Assembly: GCA_947258615.1 (NCBI GenBank)
Contig: CAMYIX010000078.1
Location: forward strand, 1-34,387
DNA length: 34,387 nucleotides
Direction: 5' to 3'
Source: an uncultured Ectothiorhodospiraceae bacterium
GTDB lineage: Bacteria > Pseudomonadota > Gammaproteobacteria > UBA9214
The notes under the pieces were generated by a model. It searched no databases and was not told where the DNA came from. It saw only the letters and a program-made list of their open reading frames with translations. Position 1 is the stretch's first letter; every line of letters begins with the position of its first letter. Shown here piece after piece: positions 8,545-16,628 of the stretch. The position numbers were made by a program, and so were the translations under genes.

Positions 8545-9249
8545 TCAACGCGTACACCCGGACGATTCCCGGCGCACTGCATCCAGACTGAGTTCGTGGT
8601 CCATGGCCGTATCCAGCACCATGCCATGGCGGTAGCGGCGATAGAGATAGACACCCAGCATGGCGGAGATCACAAACAGCAACACGGCTATCAGCAACTG
8701 CCAAAACTGCCCGACCTGGGTACCGCTGCCAACCAGGGAAAACACCAGCATCTGCGGTACATAACCGAGCGCCGAACCGAGAAAGAAAGGAACGGGTCGC
8801 ACCCCGGATACACCGGCGGCCAGGTTGACCATCCAGTTGCTGCCCAGGGGCAGCAGCCTGATCAACAGGGTCATGGAGAAGGGATTGTCGTGGATAAACT
8901 TATCGATCTTGGTGATGCGTCCTGAATATTGCCGTTTCAGCCAGGAACGGCCCAGCAGCCGCGCAACGCTGAAACTCAGCAGGCAGCCCAGCAGCGCCGC
9001 CAGCGTCCCCAGCAGGGCACCGCCCAGGAAACCGAAACCGTAACCGCCGAGAAAGGCAATCACCTGGCGCGACAGACCGACACTGGCCAGCAGCCCGCCC
9101 ACGCTGATGAACAGCAACTCACCCGTCAGTCCCCTGCCCTGCACGTGGGTGTCGATCCAGCTGCGATCGATGACATCCCCCAGCAGGTAACCCAGCGCGA
9201 CCAGTACGGCGATCACGACCAGACCAGGCAGGAGAATACGCAGTTTCAT
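8545..9249 (-). CDS. TVP38/TMEM64 (VTT-domain, DedA-like) membrane protein
   Basis: This 234-residue integral membrane protein belongs to the TVP38/TMEM64 family of the DedA superfamily, linked elsewhere to lipid transport or scrambling across membranes. It has about five hydrophobic segments and the family core: FLGGYGFGFLGGALLGT, the SFSVARLLGR turn, then LLIRLLPLGSNWMVNLAAGV and GSALGYVPQML, which match the re-entrant loop and glycine motifs. It sits 6 bp after the GT2 gene and 16 bp before the GT39 remnant, so it belongs to one operon with them, probably for surface-glycolipid assembly. Unlike its neighbours it looks intact. Confidence 0.85.
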   Translation of the reverse strand: MKLRILLPGLVVIAVLVALGYLLGDVIDRSWIDTHVQGRGLTGELLFISVGGLLASVGLSRQVIAFLGGYGFGFLGGALLGTLAALLGCLLSFSVARLLGRSWLKRQYSGRITKIDKFIHDNPFSMTLLIRLLPLGSNWMVNLAAGVSGVRPVPFFLGSALGYVPQMLVFSLVGSGTQVGQFWQLLIAVLLFVISAMLGVYLYRRYRHGMVLDTAMDHELSLDAVRRESSGCTR

Positions 9250-9255
9250 GGTCGC

Positions 9256-9789
9256 TCAGTCAAGCTCTGACACAACGGGCCGCAGCGCCCGCCGCTGCAG
9301 CCAGCGTACCCCGAGCAGATCGACCAGGCCCGCCCAGAGGCGGTTATGTACCCCGTACTTGCTCACGCCCTGCTTGCGCGGGCGGTGTCTCACCGCCACG
9401 GAACCCACCCGGCCGCCGGCACGCAGGACCAGCGCGGGCAGGAAACGGTGCATGTGATCGAACTGCGGCAGGGCCTGAAACACATCACGACGAAACAGCT
9501 TCAGGCCACAACCGGTATCCGGCGTGTTGTCCCGCAACAGGCGGCGGCGCATGCCGTTGGCGATGCGCGATGACAGCCGTTTCAACCAGCTGTCCCGGCG
9601 CCGCTTGCGCCAGCCGGCAACCAGCCCGAGACCCGCGGGCGCATCAAGCGCCGTCGCGGCGGCATACAGGCCCGGGATATCGGCCGGGTCATTCTGGCCA
9701 TCCCCGTCCAGCACGCTGGCGGTCTCATCAACCAGCGAGACAATGCTGTCGGCTTCGTTGGATACCGGAATGATGATGGAGAGCTCCAT
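9256..9789 (-). CDS. Glycosyltransferase family 2, short form lacking part of the catalytic domain
   Basis: A GT2 protein related to dolichyl-phosphate or undecaprenyl-phosphate sugar transferases. It begins normally (MELSIIIPVSNEADSIVSLV) but runs straight into LDGDGQNDPADIP after about 26 residues. Family members have some 60-70 residues between these points, carrying the DDGS-type nucleotide-sugar motif. The rest (DTPDTGCGLKLFRRD, FDHMHRFLPAL, HRPRKQGVSKYG) is canonical. At 177 residues it is well short of the usual 240 or so. The reading frame is intact, so this is an in-frame deletion that probably removes activity. It heads the GT2-VTT-GT39 operon, whose last gene is also damaged. Confidence 0.75.
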   Translation of the reverse strand: MELSIIIPVSNEADSIVSLVDETASVLDGDGQNDPADIPGLYAAATALDAPAGLGLVAGWRKRRRDSWLKRLSSRIANGMRRRLLRDNTPDTGCGLKLFRRDVFQALPQFDHMHRFLPALVLRAGGRVGSVAVRHRPRKQGVSKYGVHNRLWAGLVDLLGVRWLQRRALRPVVSELD

Positions 9790-9877
9790 GTGATTACCTT
9801 ACTGCACGTAGGGGCAAGACAGGGTTTGAGCGTTTGGTTATAGTACTACGCCCTCCCGGCAGGACATGGGCACGGTC

Positions 9878-11968
9878 ATGAGCGAGCACCATCAATATAC
9901 CAACCAACTCATCAACGAGACCAGTCCCTATCTGCTGCAGCATGCCCACAACCCCGTCGAGTGGCACCCCTGGGGACCCGAGGCCCTGGAGATGGCGCGC
10001 AGGGAAAACAGGCCCATACTGCTTTCGATCGGTTATTCGGCCTGCCACTGGTGCCACGTCATGGCGCACGAGTCCTTCGAGGATCCGGAAACGGCCGAGC
10101 TAATGAACCGCCTGTTTGTCAATATCAAGGTGGACCGGGAGGAACGCCCGGACATCGACAAGATCTACCAGACGGCGCATTCCCTGCTGACCCAGCGCAC
10201 CGGCGGCTGGCCCCTGACGGTGTTCCTGACCCCGGACGACCAGGTCCCCTTTTTTGCCGGCACCTATTTCCCCAACGAATCCCGCCACGGCATGCCGGCG
10301 TTCACCGACCTGATGCAGCGGGTAACGGACTTCCTCGCCGGGCACGAAGACGAGATCCGCACCCAGAACACCTCGCTGCTCAATGCACTGGAATCGATCA
10401 CTGATGCCGGTGCGGTGGCCGAGTCCCTGCACGCTGCGCCGCTCGACACGGCCCGACAGCAACTGGAACGCAGCTTCGACGAACGCCACGGCGGTTTCGG
10501 CCAGGCGCCGAAATTCCCCCACCCCACCAACCTGGAACGCCTGCTGCGCCACTGGGCCGGTACCGGCACGGCGGGCGGGATCGCCGATCAGCGCGCCCTG
10601 CACATGGCAGTCTTTACTCTGGAGAAGATGGCGCAGGGCGGAATGAACGACCAGCTGGGCGGCGGCTTCTGCCGCTACTCCGTGGATGAACGCTGGATGA
10701 TCCCGCATTTCGAAAAGATGCTGTACGACAACGGCGCCCTGCTGGCCCTGTATGCCGAGGCCCATGCCGCCACCGGCAACCCGCTGTTCAGGCGCACCTG
10801 CGAACAGACGGCGGCCTGGGTAATGCGCGAGATGCAGTCCGGTGAAGGCGGTTATTACTCCAGCCTGGATGCCGACTCGGAGGGCGAGGAAGGCCGCTTC
10901 TATGTCTGGTCGCCGCAACAGGTGGAGTCACTGCTGACGGCAGACGAATACCGCCTGTGTGCGCACCACTTCGGCCTCGACCGGCACGCCAACTTCGAAG
11001 GCATGTGGCATCTGCACGTCTACCGCAGTCGCGAACAGCTGGCGCGGGACTTTTCCCTCGAAGCCGGCGAGGTCGATTGCCTGATCACGCAGGCCTGCGA
11101 CAAGCTGCTCGCGGCTCGTGATCGGCGGGTTCACCCGGGACGTGACGACAAGGTGCTGACCGCATGGAACGGTCTCATGATCCGCGGCATGGCCGTGGCC
11201 GGGCGGCTGCTCGACCGGTCCGAATGGATCGACTCCGCTGAACGTGCGGTCGATTTCATCCACGCCCGGCTGTGGCGGAACGGCCGCCTGCTGGCCACCT
11301 GCAAGGACGGGCGCGCCCATCTCAACGCCTACCTGGACGACTACGTCTACCTGATCGACGGCCTGCTGGAACTGCTGCAGGCGCGCTGGCGCGACCGTGA
11401 TCTGCTGTTCGCTATCGAGTTGGCCGAGGCCGTGCTCGACCATTTCCACGACCCGGCCGGCGGTTTCTTCTTTACCTCGGACGACCACGAGGCGCTGATC
11501 CAGCGCCCCAAACCCAATCACGACGACGCGACCCCCTCCGGCAACGGCATTGCCGCCAAGGTATTCGCGCGCCTGGGACACCTGCTGGGCGAGACCGCCT
11601 ATCTGGATGCTGCCGAGCATACCCTCAAGGCGCTCTGGTCCAGCGTCGAGCAGATGCCTCACGGCCACGCCAGCCTGCTGGTCGCGCTGGAGGAATCCCT
11701 GAACCCGATACAGACGGTCATCCTGCGCGGCAGCGGGGATGCCATGGCCACCTGGCAGCGCCGACTGAATGCCGCCTACGCACCGCGGCGCCTGGCACTG
11801 GTGATACCGGAGAGCGAGCATGTGCTGCCCGGGGTGCTCTCCGAGCGCACACCGCAGGGCGAGGTGCTCGCCTACATCTGTACCGGCCTGTCCTGCAGCG
11901 CCCCGGTCAGGGATTACCAGGAATTTGAAACACTGTTATCGGAATCAGAGGTACCGGCAAGCACATGA
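9878..11968 (+). CDS. DUF255 thioredoxin-like protein with six-hairpin domain (YyaL/SSP411 family)
   Basis: This 696-residue protein belongs to the widespread YyaL/SPATA20 family, whose biochemical role is unsettled. It has an N-terminal thioredoxin-like domain ([17 protein letters not shown] with C56 and C59, then [13 protein letters not shown]). A long alpha/alpha-barrel region follows that resembles N-acylglucosamine epimerases and glycoside hydrolases ([35 protein letters not shown]). Either ATG 9878 or ATG 9866 could start it. The AGGA at 9861-9864 is too close to 9866, and 9878 gives the commoner N-terminus. The stop overlaps the start of the next gene by four bases (ATGA), which indicates coupled translation. 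Confidence 0.88.
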   Translation: MSEHHQYTNQLINETSPYLLQHAHNPVEWHPWGPEALEMARRENRPILLSIGYSACHWCHVMAHESFEDPETAELMNRLFVNIKVDREERPDIDKIYQTAHSLLTQRTGGWPLTVFLTPDDQVPFFAGTYFPNESRHGMPAFTDLMQRVTDFLAGHEDEIRTQNTSLLNALESITDAGAVAESLHAAPLDTARQQLERSFDERHGGFGQAPKFPHPTNLERLLRHWAGTGTAGGIADQRALHMAVFTLEKMAQGGMNDQLGGGFCRYSVDERWMIPHFEKMLYDNGALLALYAEAHAATGNPLFRRTCEQTAAWVMREMQSGEGGYYSSLDADSEGEEGRFYVWSPQQVESLLTADEYRLCAHHFGLDRHANFEGMWHLHVYRSREQLARDFSLEAGEVDCLITQACDKLLAARDRRVHPGRDDKVLTAWNGLMIRGMAVAGRLLDRSEWIDSAERAVDFIHARLWRNGRLLATCKDGRAHLNAYLDDYVYLIDGLLELLQARWRDRDLLFAIELAEAVLDHFHDPAGGFFFTSDDHEALIQRPKPNHDDATPSGNGIAAKVFARLGHLLGETAYLDAAEHTLKALWSSVEQMPHGHASLLVALEESLNPIQTVILRGSGDAMATWQRRLNAAYAPRRLALVIPESEHVLPGVLSERTPQGEVLAYICTGLSCSAPVRDYQEFETLLSESEVPAST

Positions 11969-12369
11969 GCGACATCACAGACACCCTGCAACTACCCGGC
12001 GCCCGCCTGGATAAAATCGAAACGGACGGGAACGAAATCACCCTGCACCTGACCGGGGTCAAAATCGTGCGAGTCATGGCAGCCACCTTCGAGGACACCC
12101 TGTGGACACAGGACTGCAGGCTGACCATCCGGGATATCGAGATCGGGGGCGAGCTGCCGGAATGCCCGTGCGAAATCGGTGGCGGCGACCTGATCAACAA
12201 CATCTTTACCTACCGCGACCATGCCCCCCTGCCGATTGACTGGCACGGATCGATCGGCTGCAAGTTCAGTGTAGTGGACAGCGGCAAGGTGTTCTCGATC
12301 GACGGAGAATCCATGCAACTGGAACGCATCGATCACCCGCGCTATATCAAACACATCAAGAAGAACTGA
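11965..12369 (+). CDS. Conserved-looking hypothetical protein, 134 aa
   Basis: I do not recognise this family. The 134 residues have no signal peptide or membrane segment, are acidic, and look like a compact all-beta cytosolic protein (alternating stretches such as [19 protein letters not shown] and [15 protein letters not shown]). Cysteines occur in CPC and at IGCKF. The ATG overlaps the stop of the DUF255 gene (ATGA), so expression is tied to that gene and a shared role is plausible. It ends 31 bp before a convergent gene. Confidence 0.7.
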   Translation: MSDITDTLQLPGARLDKIETDGNEITLHLTGVKIVRVMAATFEDTLWTQDCRLTIRDIEIGGELPECPCEIGGGDLINNIFTYRDHAPLPIDWHGSIGCKFSVVDSGKVFSIDGESMQLERIDHPRYIKHIKKN

Positions 12370-12400
12370 TTGTCCCGGAACGGGACAACTTCAACCAGGA

Positions 12401-12838
12401 TCAGCGTGCGGTATGCGACCAGCTCCCGTTGCGCCCGCTGAAACTGATAATGCGGCTCGAGGTAACCACCAGCGCGGCATAATCCTCCGCCTCGGCCCGC
12501 CTGAAATCCTCGCCGGCCATCCGCCGCAGGCTGCGCCAGCCCCCCGAGAAGCCGCCGATACCGGCGAACCGCTGGTTGGTCACCACAATGGCCACGCCGC
12601 TGGAAACGATGGTCTCCAGGACCTCTTCCTTGGCCTTGAGGTCCAGCTCGAAGAACTGCCCGGTCTGGGCATTGCTGGCCACCACCTGGCGCTCTTCCAG
12701 AACCAGGAACAGCGCCTTCTCGACCTCGTGCCCTTGCGCGTAACCGGCAAGCAGCGTGACCAGGGCAAGGACCGACAGCACCCATGGGAACAGGGCCAGC
12801 GATCTCGCATACGTTTGACCTTTGAATGAAGCGGACAT
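12401..12838 (-). CDS. Secreted or membrane-anchored hypothetical protein, 145 aa
   Basis: No family recognised. From ATG 12838 the protein starts with a hydrophobic segment (LALFPWVLSVLALVTLLAG) followed by AQG, which reads as a signal peptide or single anchor. The remaining 110 or so residues are mixed alpha/beta: LVLEERQVVASNAQTGQFFE, a VETIVSSGVAIVVTNQRFA-like stretch, GGFSGGWRSLRR and SRIISFSGRNGSW. Repeated xVVxSNxR-type segments suggest a beta-propeller-like or PH-like fold, but this is a guess. ATG 12838 is preferred over 12856 and 12889 because AAGG precedes it at good spacing. It is convergent with the 134-aa gene. Confidence 0.6.
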   Translation of the reverse strand: MSASFKGQTYARSLALFPWVLSVLALVTLLAGYAQGHEVEKALFLVLEERQVVASNAQTGQFFELDLKAKEEVLETIVSSGVAIVVTNQRFAGIGGFSGGWRSLRRMAGEDFRRAEAEDYAALVVTSSRIISFSGRNGSWSHTAR

Positions 12839-12985
12839 AACGCGCCTTGCAGTCATACCAGGGAGTGTAGCCCAAGGATGCGCTGGCATACTGCAGGTTT
12901 GCCGCCAATCCGGAGTAACCAGACCCGGCGATCACCCGATGCGGCTGGTGCCCGCTGCACGCCTCTGGTGGAAATCAATGCCCGG

Positions 12986-13048
12986 GGAATCTCCGGTTCA
13001 TTGATGCTTCACGTCATCGCGAGCGCAGCGAAGCAATCTCCGGACAGT
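12986..13048. repeat. Dispersed repeat copy, related to the one at 17692
   Basis: GGAATCTCCGGTT followed a few bases later by TCACGTCAT is found here and again at 17692-17722. The adjoining segment CGAGCGCAGCGAAGCAATCTC (13021-13040) belongs to a common bacterial intergenic repeat and has a degenerate reverse-oriented relative near 17750-17786. It lies in the gap before the CymA-like gene. Confidence 0.5.
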
Positions 13049-13094
13049 ACGATCAATCAGCTTCAGATTTCTTTACGGCTTGATCGGACTTTCC

Positions 13095-13694
13095 CTAGTA
13101 GCCTTCCGGCAACTCGTGGGCTATTCCCTTGTGGCAATCAATGCAGGTTTCGCCTTTCTCAATCGCGCGCTCGGGGATATGTTTTTTTCTTGCGCTCTTG
13201 TCCTGCTCGTCCAGGTTCATCGACTCGAAGTTATGACAGTTGCGGCATTCCCTGGAATCGGTTTTCTCCATTCGCTCCCAGACATGCTTGGCGAGTGCAA
13301 GTCGCCGGGCCTCGAACTTTTCCGGGGTATCGATGGTGCCCATGATTTTTTTGGGCAGCTCGTTGACGGTCGCCCTTATTTTGACCACCATCATGGGGCC
13401 CCACTCCCTCGGCACGTGGCAGTCCGGGCAGGTCGCCCGTACACCGCTGGCATTCTGGTAGTGCAGGCTTTGCTTGTATTCCTCGTAGACGGTTTCCATC
13501 TCATGGCAGGAGGTGCAGAACCAGATCGAGTTTGTGATTTCTATGGCGGTGTGCAGACCACCCCAGAAGATGATGCCCGCCAGAAACATGATAAACCCGC
13601 CGGTCGGAATGCCGACCAGCCACCAGGCGCGGGGCTTGTGCCACAACCTCTGAAAGCGCCCTTCAGGCTTGTCCTCCGTGGTTTCGTCAGGCAT
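13095..13694 (-). CDS. Tetraheme NapC/NirT/CymA-type quinol dehydrogenase
   Basis: A membrane-anchored tetraheme cytochrome c that oxidises quinol, or reduces quinone in reverse, and exchanges electrons with periplasmic partners. The 199 residues have a short cytoplasmic tail, one transmembrane helix (about 24-46) and four CXXCH motifs: CTSCH at 60 with the following Met (EM) typical of the NapC/NrfH first heme, then CPDCH, CRNCH and CIDCH. Size matches CymA and NapC. ATG 13694 is chosen because GGAG lies 10 nt upstream. No Nap, Nrf or Tor reductase gene lies nearby, so a CymA-like role feeding the MtrA/MtrB conduit is plausible, though inferred. Confidence 0.88.
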   Translation of the reverse strand: MPDETTEDKPEGRFQRLWHKPRAWWLVGIPTGGFIMFLAGIIFWGGLHTAIEITNSIWFCTSCHEMETVYEEYKQSLHYQNASGVRATCPDCHVPREWGPMMVVKIRATVNELPKKIMGTIDTPEKFEARRLALAKHVWERMEKTDSRECRNCHNFESMNLDEQDKSARKKHIPERAIEKGETCIDCHKGIAHELPEGY

Positions 13695-14198
13695 GCGCTT
13701 CTTTCTCCCCCCCCCTCGGTTATGCTGAAGAAAACCTTGTCCGCCTGGCTGCATGCTTTATGCACCATCAGATTACTGGAAACTTGTAGAATAGTGAAAC
13801 GGTTTCTCCCTGCCCGTCCATCGGGTTTCCCGAATATCTGCCGCACGTCATTCGGCATGGAACCCCATACCGGGGCATGGTCCCTCAGGTGGTATTTGAT
13901 ACAGGGGGAACGCTGCCCGGCAGGCCGGCCCGCCCATAACCGGGTGTCCGCGACCGGTGTTCTCAACAACACGCGGACGAAGGGGTTGCCGACTGCGCGT
14001 GGTCACTGGACAGCATTATCAGGGCGATGAAATCCGGCGATATCACTCGCGTCGACCGGGGCACCAGGGTGCGGGACAACGCCCGGCATCTGATGGACAA
14101 GCAGCCGAGAACAGCCTTAATATATTGATTCTATTGTTAATATATGATGATCAACAGCGATGGAGAGGCTGACAGGGTATAAACAACCGTAGACTGGC
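13695..14198. other. Intergenic region upstream of the CymA-like gene
   Basis: About 500 bp with no convincing gene. It should hold the promoter of the CymA-like gene, but no clear hexamers are visible. On the plus strand the frame ending at TGA 14126-14128 reads like protein (LDSIIRAMKSGDITRVDRG, then RDNARHLMDKQ) but has no start codon with a ribosome binding site, and may be a gene fossil. Confidence 0.4.
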
Positions 14199-14321
14199 TT
14201 ACAGGCCGATGAGTTGGGAGAAGCTCAGCATCCAGATGACTGCCAGCAGAAACATCAGTACAACCAGGGCCACGGTTAAGCATCTGACACCGGTCTTACA
14301 GATTACGGTTTTTATACTCAT
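14199..14321 (-). CDS. Small single-pass membrane protein, 40 aa
   Basis: A 40-residue open frame with a basic start (MSIKTVICKTGVR), one hydrophobic helix (LTVALVVLMFLLAVIWML) and a short tail ending SFSQLIGL. A purine-rich ribosome binding site (AGGGGGGA) lies just upstream of ATG 14321. The upstream sequence is AT-rich with a palindrome at 14362-14379. Its place between a quinol dehydrogenase and a diheme cytochrome suggests it could be a small accessory subunit, but nothing in the sequence proves that. No family recognised. Confidence 0.5.
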   Translation of the reverse strand: MSIKTVICKTGVRCLTVALVVLMFLLAVIWMLSFSQLIGL

Positions 14322-14798
14322 GATGGTCCCCCCTGGATGCCATTTCGCATTTCCGGCACCCGATATTTTATGAAATATCTATATATATCTATATTTTACT
14401 GACACGCATCGACGTCTCTTATAAATTCTAGACCAATCCTGTTGCGACGCAAGCCGGTCTCCGGAACAGCCAGGGGGGCTACAATTCAGGCGCCGCCGCT
14501 ATGGTCAATACACCCTGCGGTGAGCCATGGTTGAGGTATTCCATAGTTGTCTCCATGAGATGGAGGACCACGGCCAGCAGGAATACCAGGGCACCATTCA
14601 CACCTCCGGGACTACCTGGTGACCATATGTATATACCTGGAAACGCAGATTGAGGTGGCAGTTATTTTGCGGAAGCAACATAATCTTGATAGATTGACAG
14701 AGCGGCATTTTTTGCTCATGCGAACCGCGAACCTTTCTTGGCTGCAAGGCAACAGGGATAGTGGTCACGCGACTCGTACCAGTAATCAGGAGGTCGAC
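14322..14798. other. Divergent intergenic region before the second diheme cytochrome
   Basis: About 480 bp separate the 40-aa gene from the rightward cytochrome. The part at 14360-14400 is strongly AT-rich and could be the promoter of the small gene. From 14440 to 14640 the GC content rises again, with no gene that can be supported. No copy of the FNR-type palindrome seen at 4612 was found. Confidence 0.4.
14362..14379. promoter_or_regulatory. AT-rich inverted repeat upstream of the 40-aa gene
   Basis: GATATTT and AAATATC form perfect 7-bp arms around TATG, about 40 bp upstream of ATG 14321. The AT-rich run continues away from the gene (TATATATAGAT on the coding strand) and could hold a -10 region. 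It may be an operator; no regulator is identified. Confidence 0.3.
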
Positions 14799-15473
14799 AT
14801 GACGAAGCAAAAATCCACCCGATTTATCTTGTTGGCAGGCGTCGGTCTGTTCAGCCTTTCTCTCGCCGCCGGTGTCCGGGCCGCTGACACGACAGATATT
14901 ACCGAGGAAATGGCCGAGTTGGCCGAATTGGTCAAGTTGGTTGACGTCTGTTCCCAGTGCCATGAACGGGATGGCGACAGCAATGATCCGAATATGCCGA
15001 TCATCGGGGGCTATTCCGAGCCTTACATTATCAGCAGCATGACGGCATACCAGGAAGAGCTTCGCTCCTGCCCCGAGATTGAATACATCAGCGACGACAA
15101 GAAGGTGGAAAAAACCGACATGTGCCGGATTTCCAGGGACCTGAGCGACGAAGACATCGAAAAACTGGCCAGGTATTACGCCGGCAAGCGGTTCAGGCGG
15201 GCCAATCAGAATTTCAATCTGGAACTCGCGCGGAAGGGCCAGCTGATCCATGAGCGTGACTGCGAGAAATGCCATTCCGAGGGTGGCAGTCTCGCCAGCG
15301 ATGATGCCGGAATCCTGGCCGGTCAGTGGACACCCTACCTGAAGCAACAATTCTTCGCGTTCTATGCCGAGGTGCGGCAGCTGGACAGGAAGATGAAACC
15401 GAAGTTCAACAAGCTCGACAAAACCGAGATCGAAGCGCTCCTGAATTTCTACGCCAGCCGCGGGAGCCTGTAA
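14799..15473 (+). CDS. Periplasmic diheme cytochrome c, paralogue of the gene at 4786
   Basis: A second diheme cytochrome c, 224 residues, clearly paralogous to the one next to the CbcL-like gene. It has a signal peptide to about residue 28 (SLAAGVRAA), CSQCH at 51 and CEKCH at 155. Shared blocks include NMPIIGGYSEPY, EGGSLASDDAGILAGQW and RKMKPKFNKL. The extra cysteines C91 and C109 match C78 and C96 of the paralogue, with the probable axial Met108 beside C109. A strong ribosome binding site (AGGAGG, 5 nt before the ATG) fixes the start at 14799; the upstream in-frame ATG at 14619 has none. It is encoded divergently from the small membrane gene. Confidence 0.87.
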   Translation: MTKQKSTRFILLAGVGLFSLSLAAGVRAADTTDITEEMAELAELVKLVDVCSQCHERDGDSNDPNMPIIGGYSEPYIISSMTAYQEELRSCPEIEYISDDKKVEKTDMCRISRDLSDEDIEKLARYYAGKRFRRANQNFNLELARKGQLIHERDCEKCHSEGGSLASDDAGILAGQWTPYLKQQFFAFYAEVRQLDRKMKPKFNKLDKTEIEALLNFYASRGSL

Positions 15474-15525
15474 CCGCTTTCCTCTATTTACCCAAGGGCA
15501 CCTTGCTTCTTACGATGAAATCTGT

Positions 15526-15560
15526 AGGTCGGGTTAGGCGCATAGCGCCGTAACCCGACA
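15526..15560. repeat. REP-like palindromic repeat (GTCGGGTTAGG family), copy 1
   Basis: TGTAGGTCGGGTTAGGCGC reads into ATAGCGCCGTAACCCGACA, an imperfect hairpin of the widespread GTCGGGTTA...TAACCCGAC type. A second copy with a slightly different centre is at 33880-33913. Confidence 0.7.
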
Positions 15561-15575
15561 TTTGTATTCGTCGGA

Positions 15576-15692
15576 TTACGTTAACGCTAGTCCGATCTGC
15601 ATGTTTCCTTGTTCAACAGGAATCAGAATACCTTTTTCCTTCGACCTCGCAGACTGGTATGCGCTGACGTATTCATGACGCTGCGACATCAT
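15576..15692 (-). CDS. Possible small protein, 38 aa
   Basis: A 38-residue frame starting MMSQRHEYVSAYQSARSKEK and ending QIGLALT. GGGAG lies 5 nt upstream of ATG 15692, which is the main support. It is hydrophilic, without a signal or membrane segment, and is followed by the REP-like palindrome. It could equally be a chance frame or the leftover of a longer gene. No family recognised. Confidence 0.3.
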   Translation of the reverse strand: MMSQRHEYVSAYQSARSKEKGILIPVEQGNMQIGLALT

Positions 15693-15846
15693 GTCACTCC
15701 CGTTCATAATAATTCTCTAATATACTATCAATAGACAGTTTAACGGGTGGTTCCGGTCATCCGCACAACCGTTCGAGGTGGATCATCGCCCGGGTACGGG
15801 TGACCCGAATCACAGCCCGGGTTTCAATAACCCCTGGAGGTGAATC

Positions 15847-16461
15847 ATGAAAATACTGAGTAGTTCATACCCTGTTGGCTTGCTAATCGCCGTGGTGGGC
15901 ATATTGACACCGATCTTTGCTCAGGCGGAAGCAATCCCTGCACGCGGCCCGATTCCATACACCGCTTTTGACGCGGACGGCAATGGTCTCGTCAGTGAAG
16001 CAGAATTCAGCGCAGCGCGAGCGGAACGCATGGCAACCGTGCAGGCCGAAGGCAGGCCGATGCGCGGAGCTGCAAGCGCGCCCTCTTTTTCGGACATCGA
16101 CACCAATGCCGATGGACAAGTAACCCGCGCTGAACTGGCGGCGCGACAACAGGCACGCAGGGAGCAGCGCCCCGGAATGGGCATGGGCCAGGGTCCGGGT
16201 AGGGGTCAAGGCATGGGGATGGGAAGATACATGCCCGCCTTCTCTGACTATGACCTGGATGGAGACGGAAAAATCAGGGAACAGGAATTCAGTTACGCTC
16301 GGGGCAAGCGGATTGCCGCGAGGAAGCAACTGGGTTACCAGATGAGAAACAATGCCAATGCGCCCTCGTTCGCCGATATCGACACAAATGCAGATGCAGA
16401 AATCGATTCAGATGAATTCGCTGCGCATCAGTCAGCGCGTCGCCAGCAACGGGCGCAATGA
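15847..16461 (+). CDS. Exported EF-hand calcium-binding protein
   Basis: A 204-residue exported protein with a signal peptide (cleavage near ILTPIFAQAEA) and four EF-hand loops in two pairs: DADGNGLVSEAEF, DTNADGQVTRAEL, DLDGDGKIREQEF and DTNADAEIDSDEF. The last loop has Ala instead of the usual Gly at position 6 and may bind calcium weakly. A Gly/Met-rich linker (GMGMGQGPGRGQGMGMG) joins the two pairs. GGAGGT precedes the ATG. It follows the cytochrome but with 373 bp between them, so it probably has its own promoter. The role is unknown; calcium sensing or metal buffering in the periplasm is inferred from the motifs only. Confidence 0.82.
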   Translation: MKILSSSYPVGLLIAVVGILTPIFAQAEAIPARGPIPYTAFDADGNGLVSEAEFSAARAERMATVQAEGRPMRGAASAPSFSDIDTNADGQVTRAELAARQQARREQRPGMGMGQGPGRGQGMGMGRYMPAFSDYDLDGDGKIREQEFSYARGKRIAARKQLGYQMRNNANAPSFADIDTNADAEIDSDEFAAHQSARRQQRAQ

Positions 16462-16628
16462 CCCTGGTTGGGGATAGTATGACACCCGTGGCTGCAGGCA
16501 GAGGCAATTTGTACCCGGTGCCCGGGTCGGCCTGAAAACGCTGCGTATTGCGTCATCCGACACGTCATGGTCAGCCGCTCTGCCTGGCAGCCGGGCAGGG
16601 CGGGGGACGCCCGGATCAACCCACCTAG

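Larger units (their letters stand above)
15474..15846. other. Intergenic region with a REP-like palindrome and a possible 38-aa ORF
   Basis: About 370 bp between the cytochrome and the EF-hand gene. It contains a REP-like palindrome at 15526-15560 and a small leftward open frame at 15576-15692, both listed separately. The last 100 bp contain GGGTACGGGTGACCCG, a short inverted repeat before the EF-hand gene. Confidence 0.5.

Noticed and set aside
13936..14128. Plus-strand frame that reads like protein (LDSIIRAMKSGDITRVDRG, RDNARHLMDKQ)
   Set aside because: It has no start codon with a ribosome binding site, is under 65 codons and matches no family I know. It may be a gene fossil but cannot be supported as a gene.
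14476..14600. Minus-strand frame with a hydrophobic stretch (GALVFLLAVVLHLMETTMEY) behind GGAGGT
   Set aside because: The GTG sits directly on the GGAGGT with no spacing, and the properly spaced ATG is in another frame that gives an improbable Trp-rich peptide.
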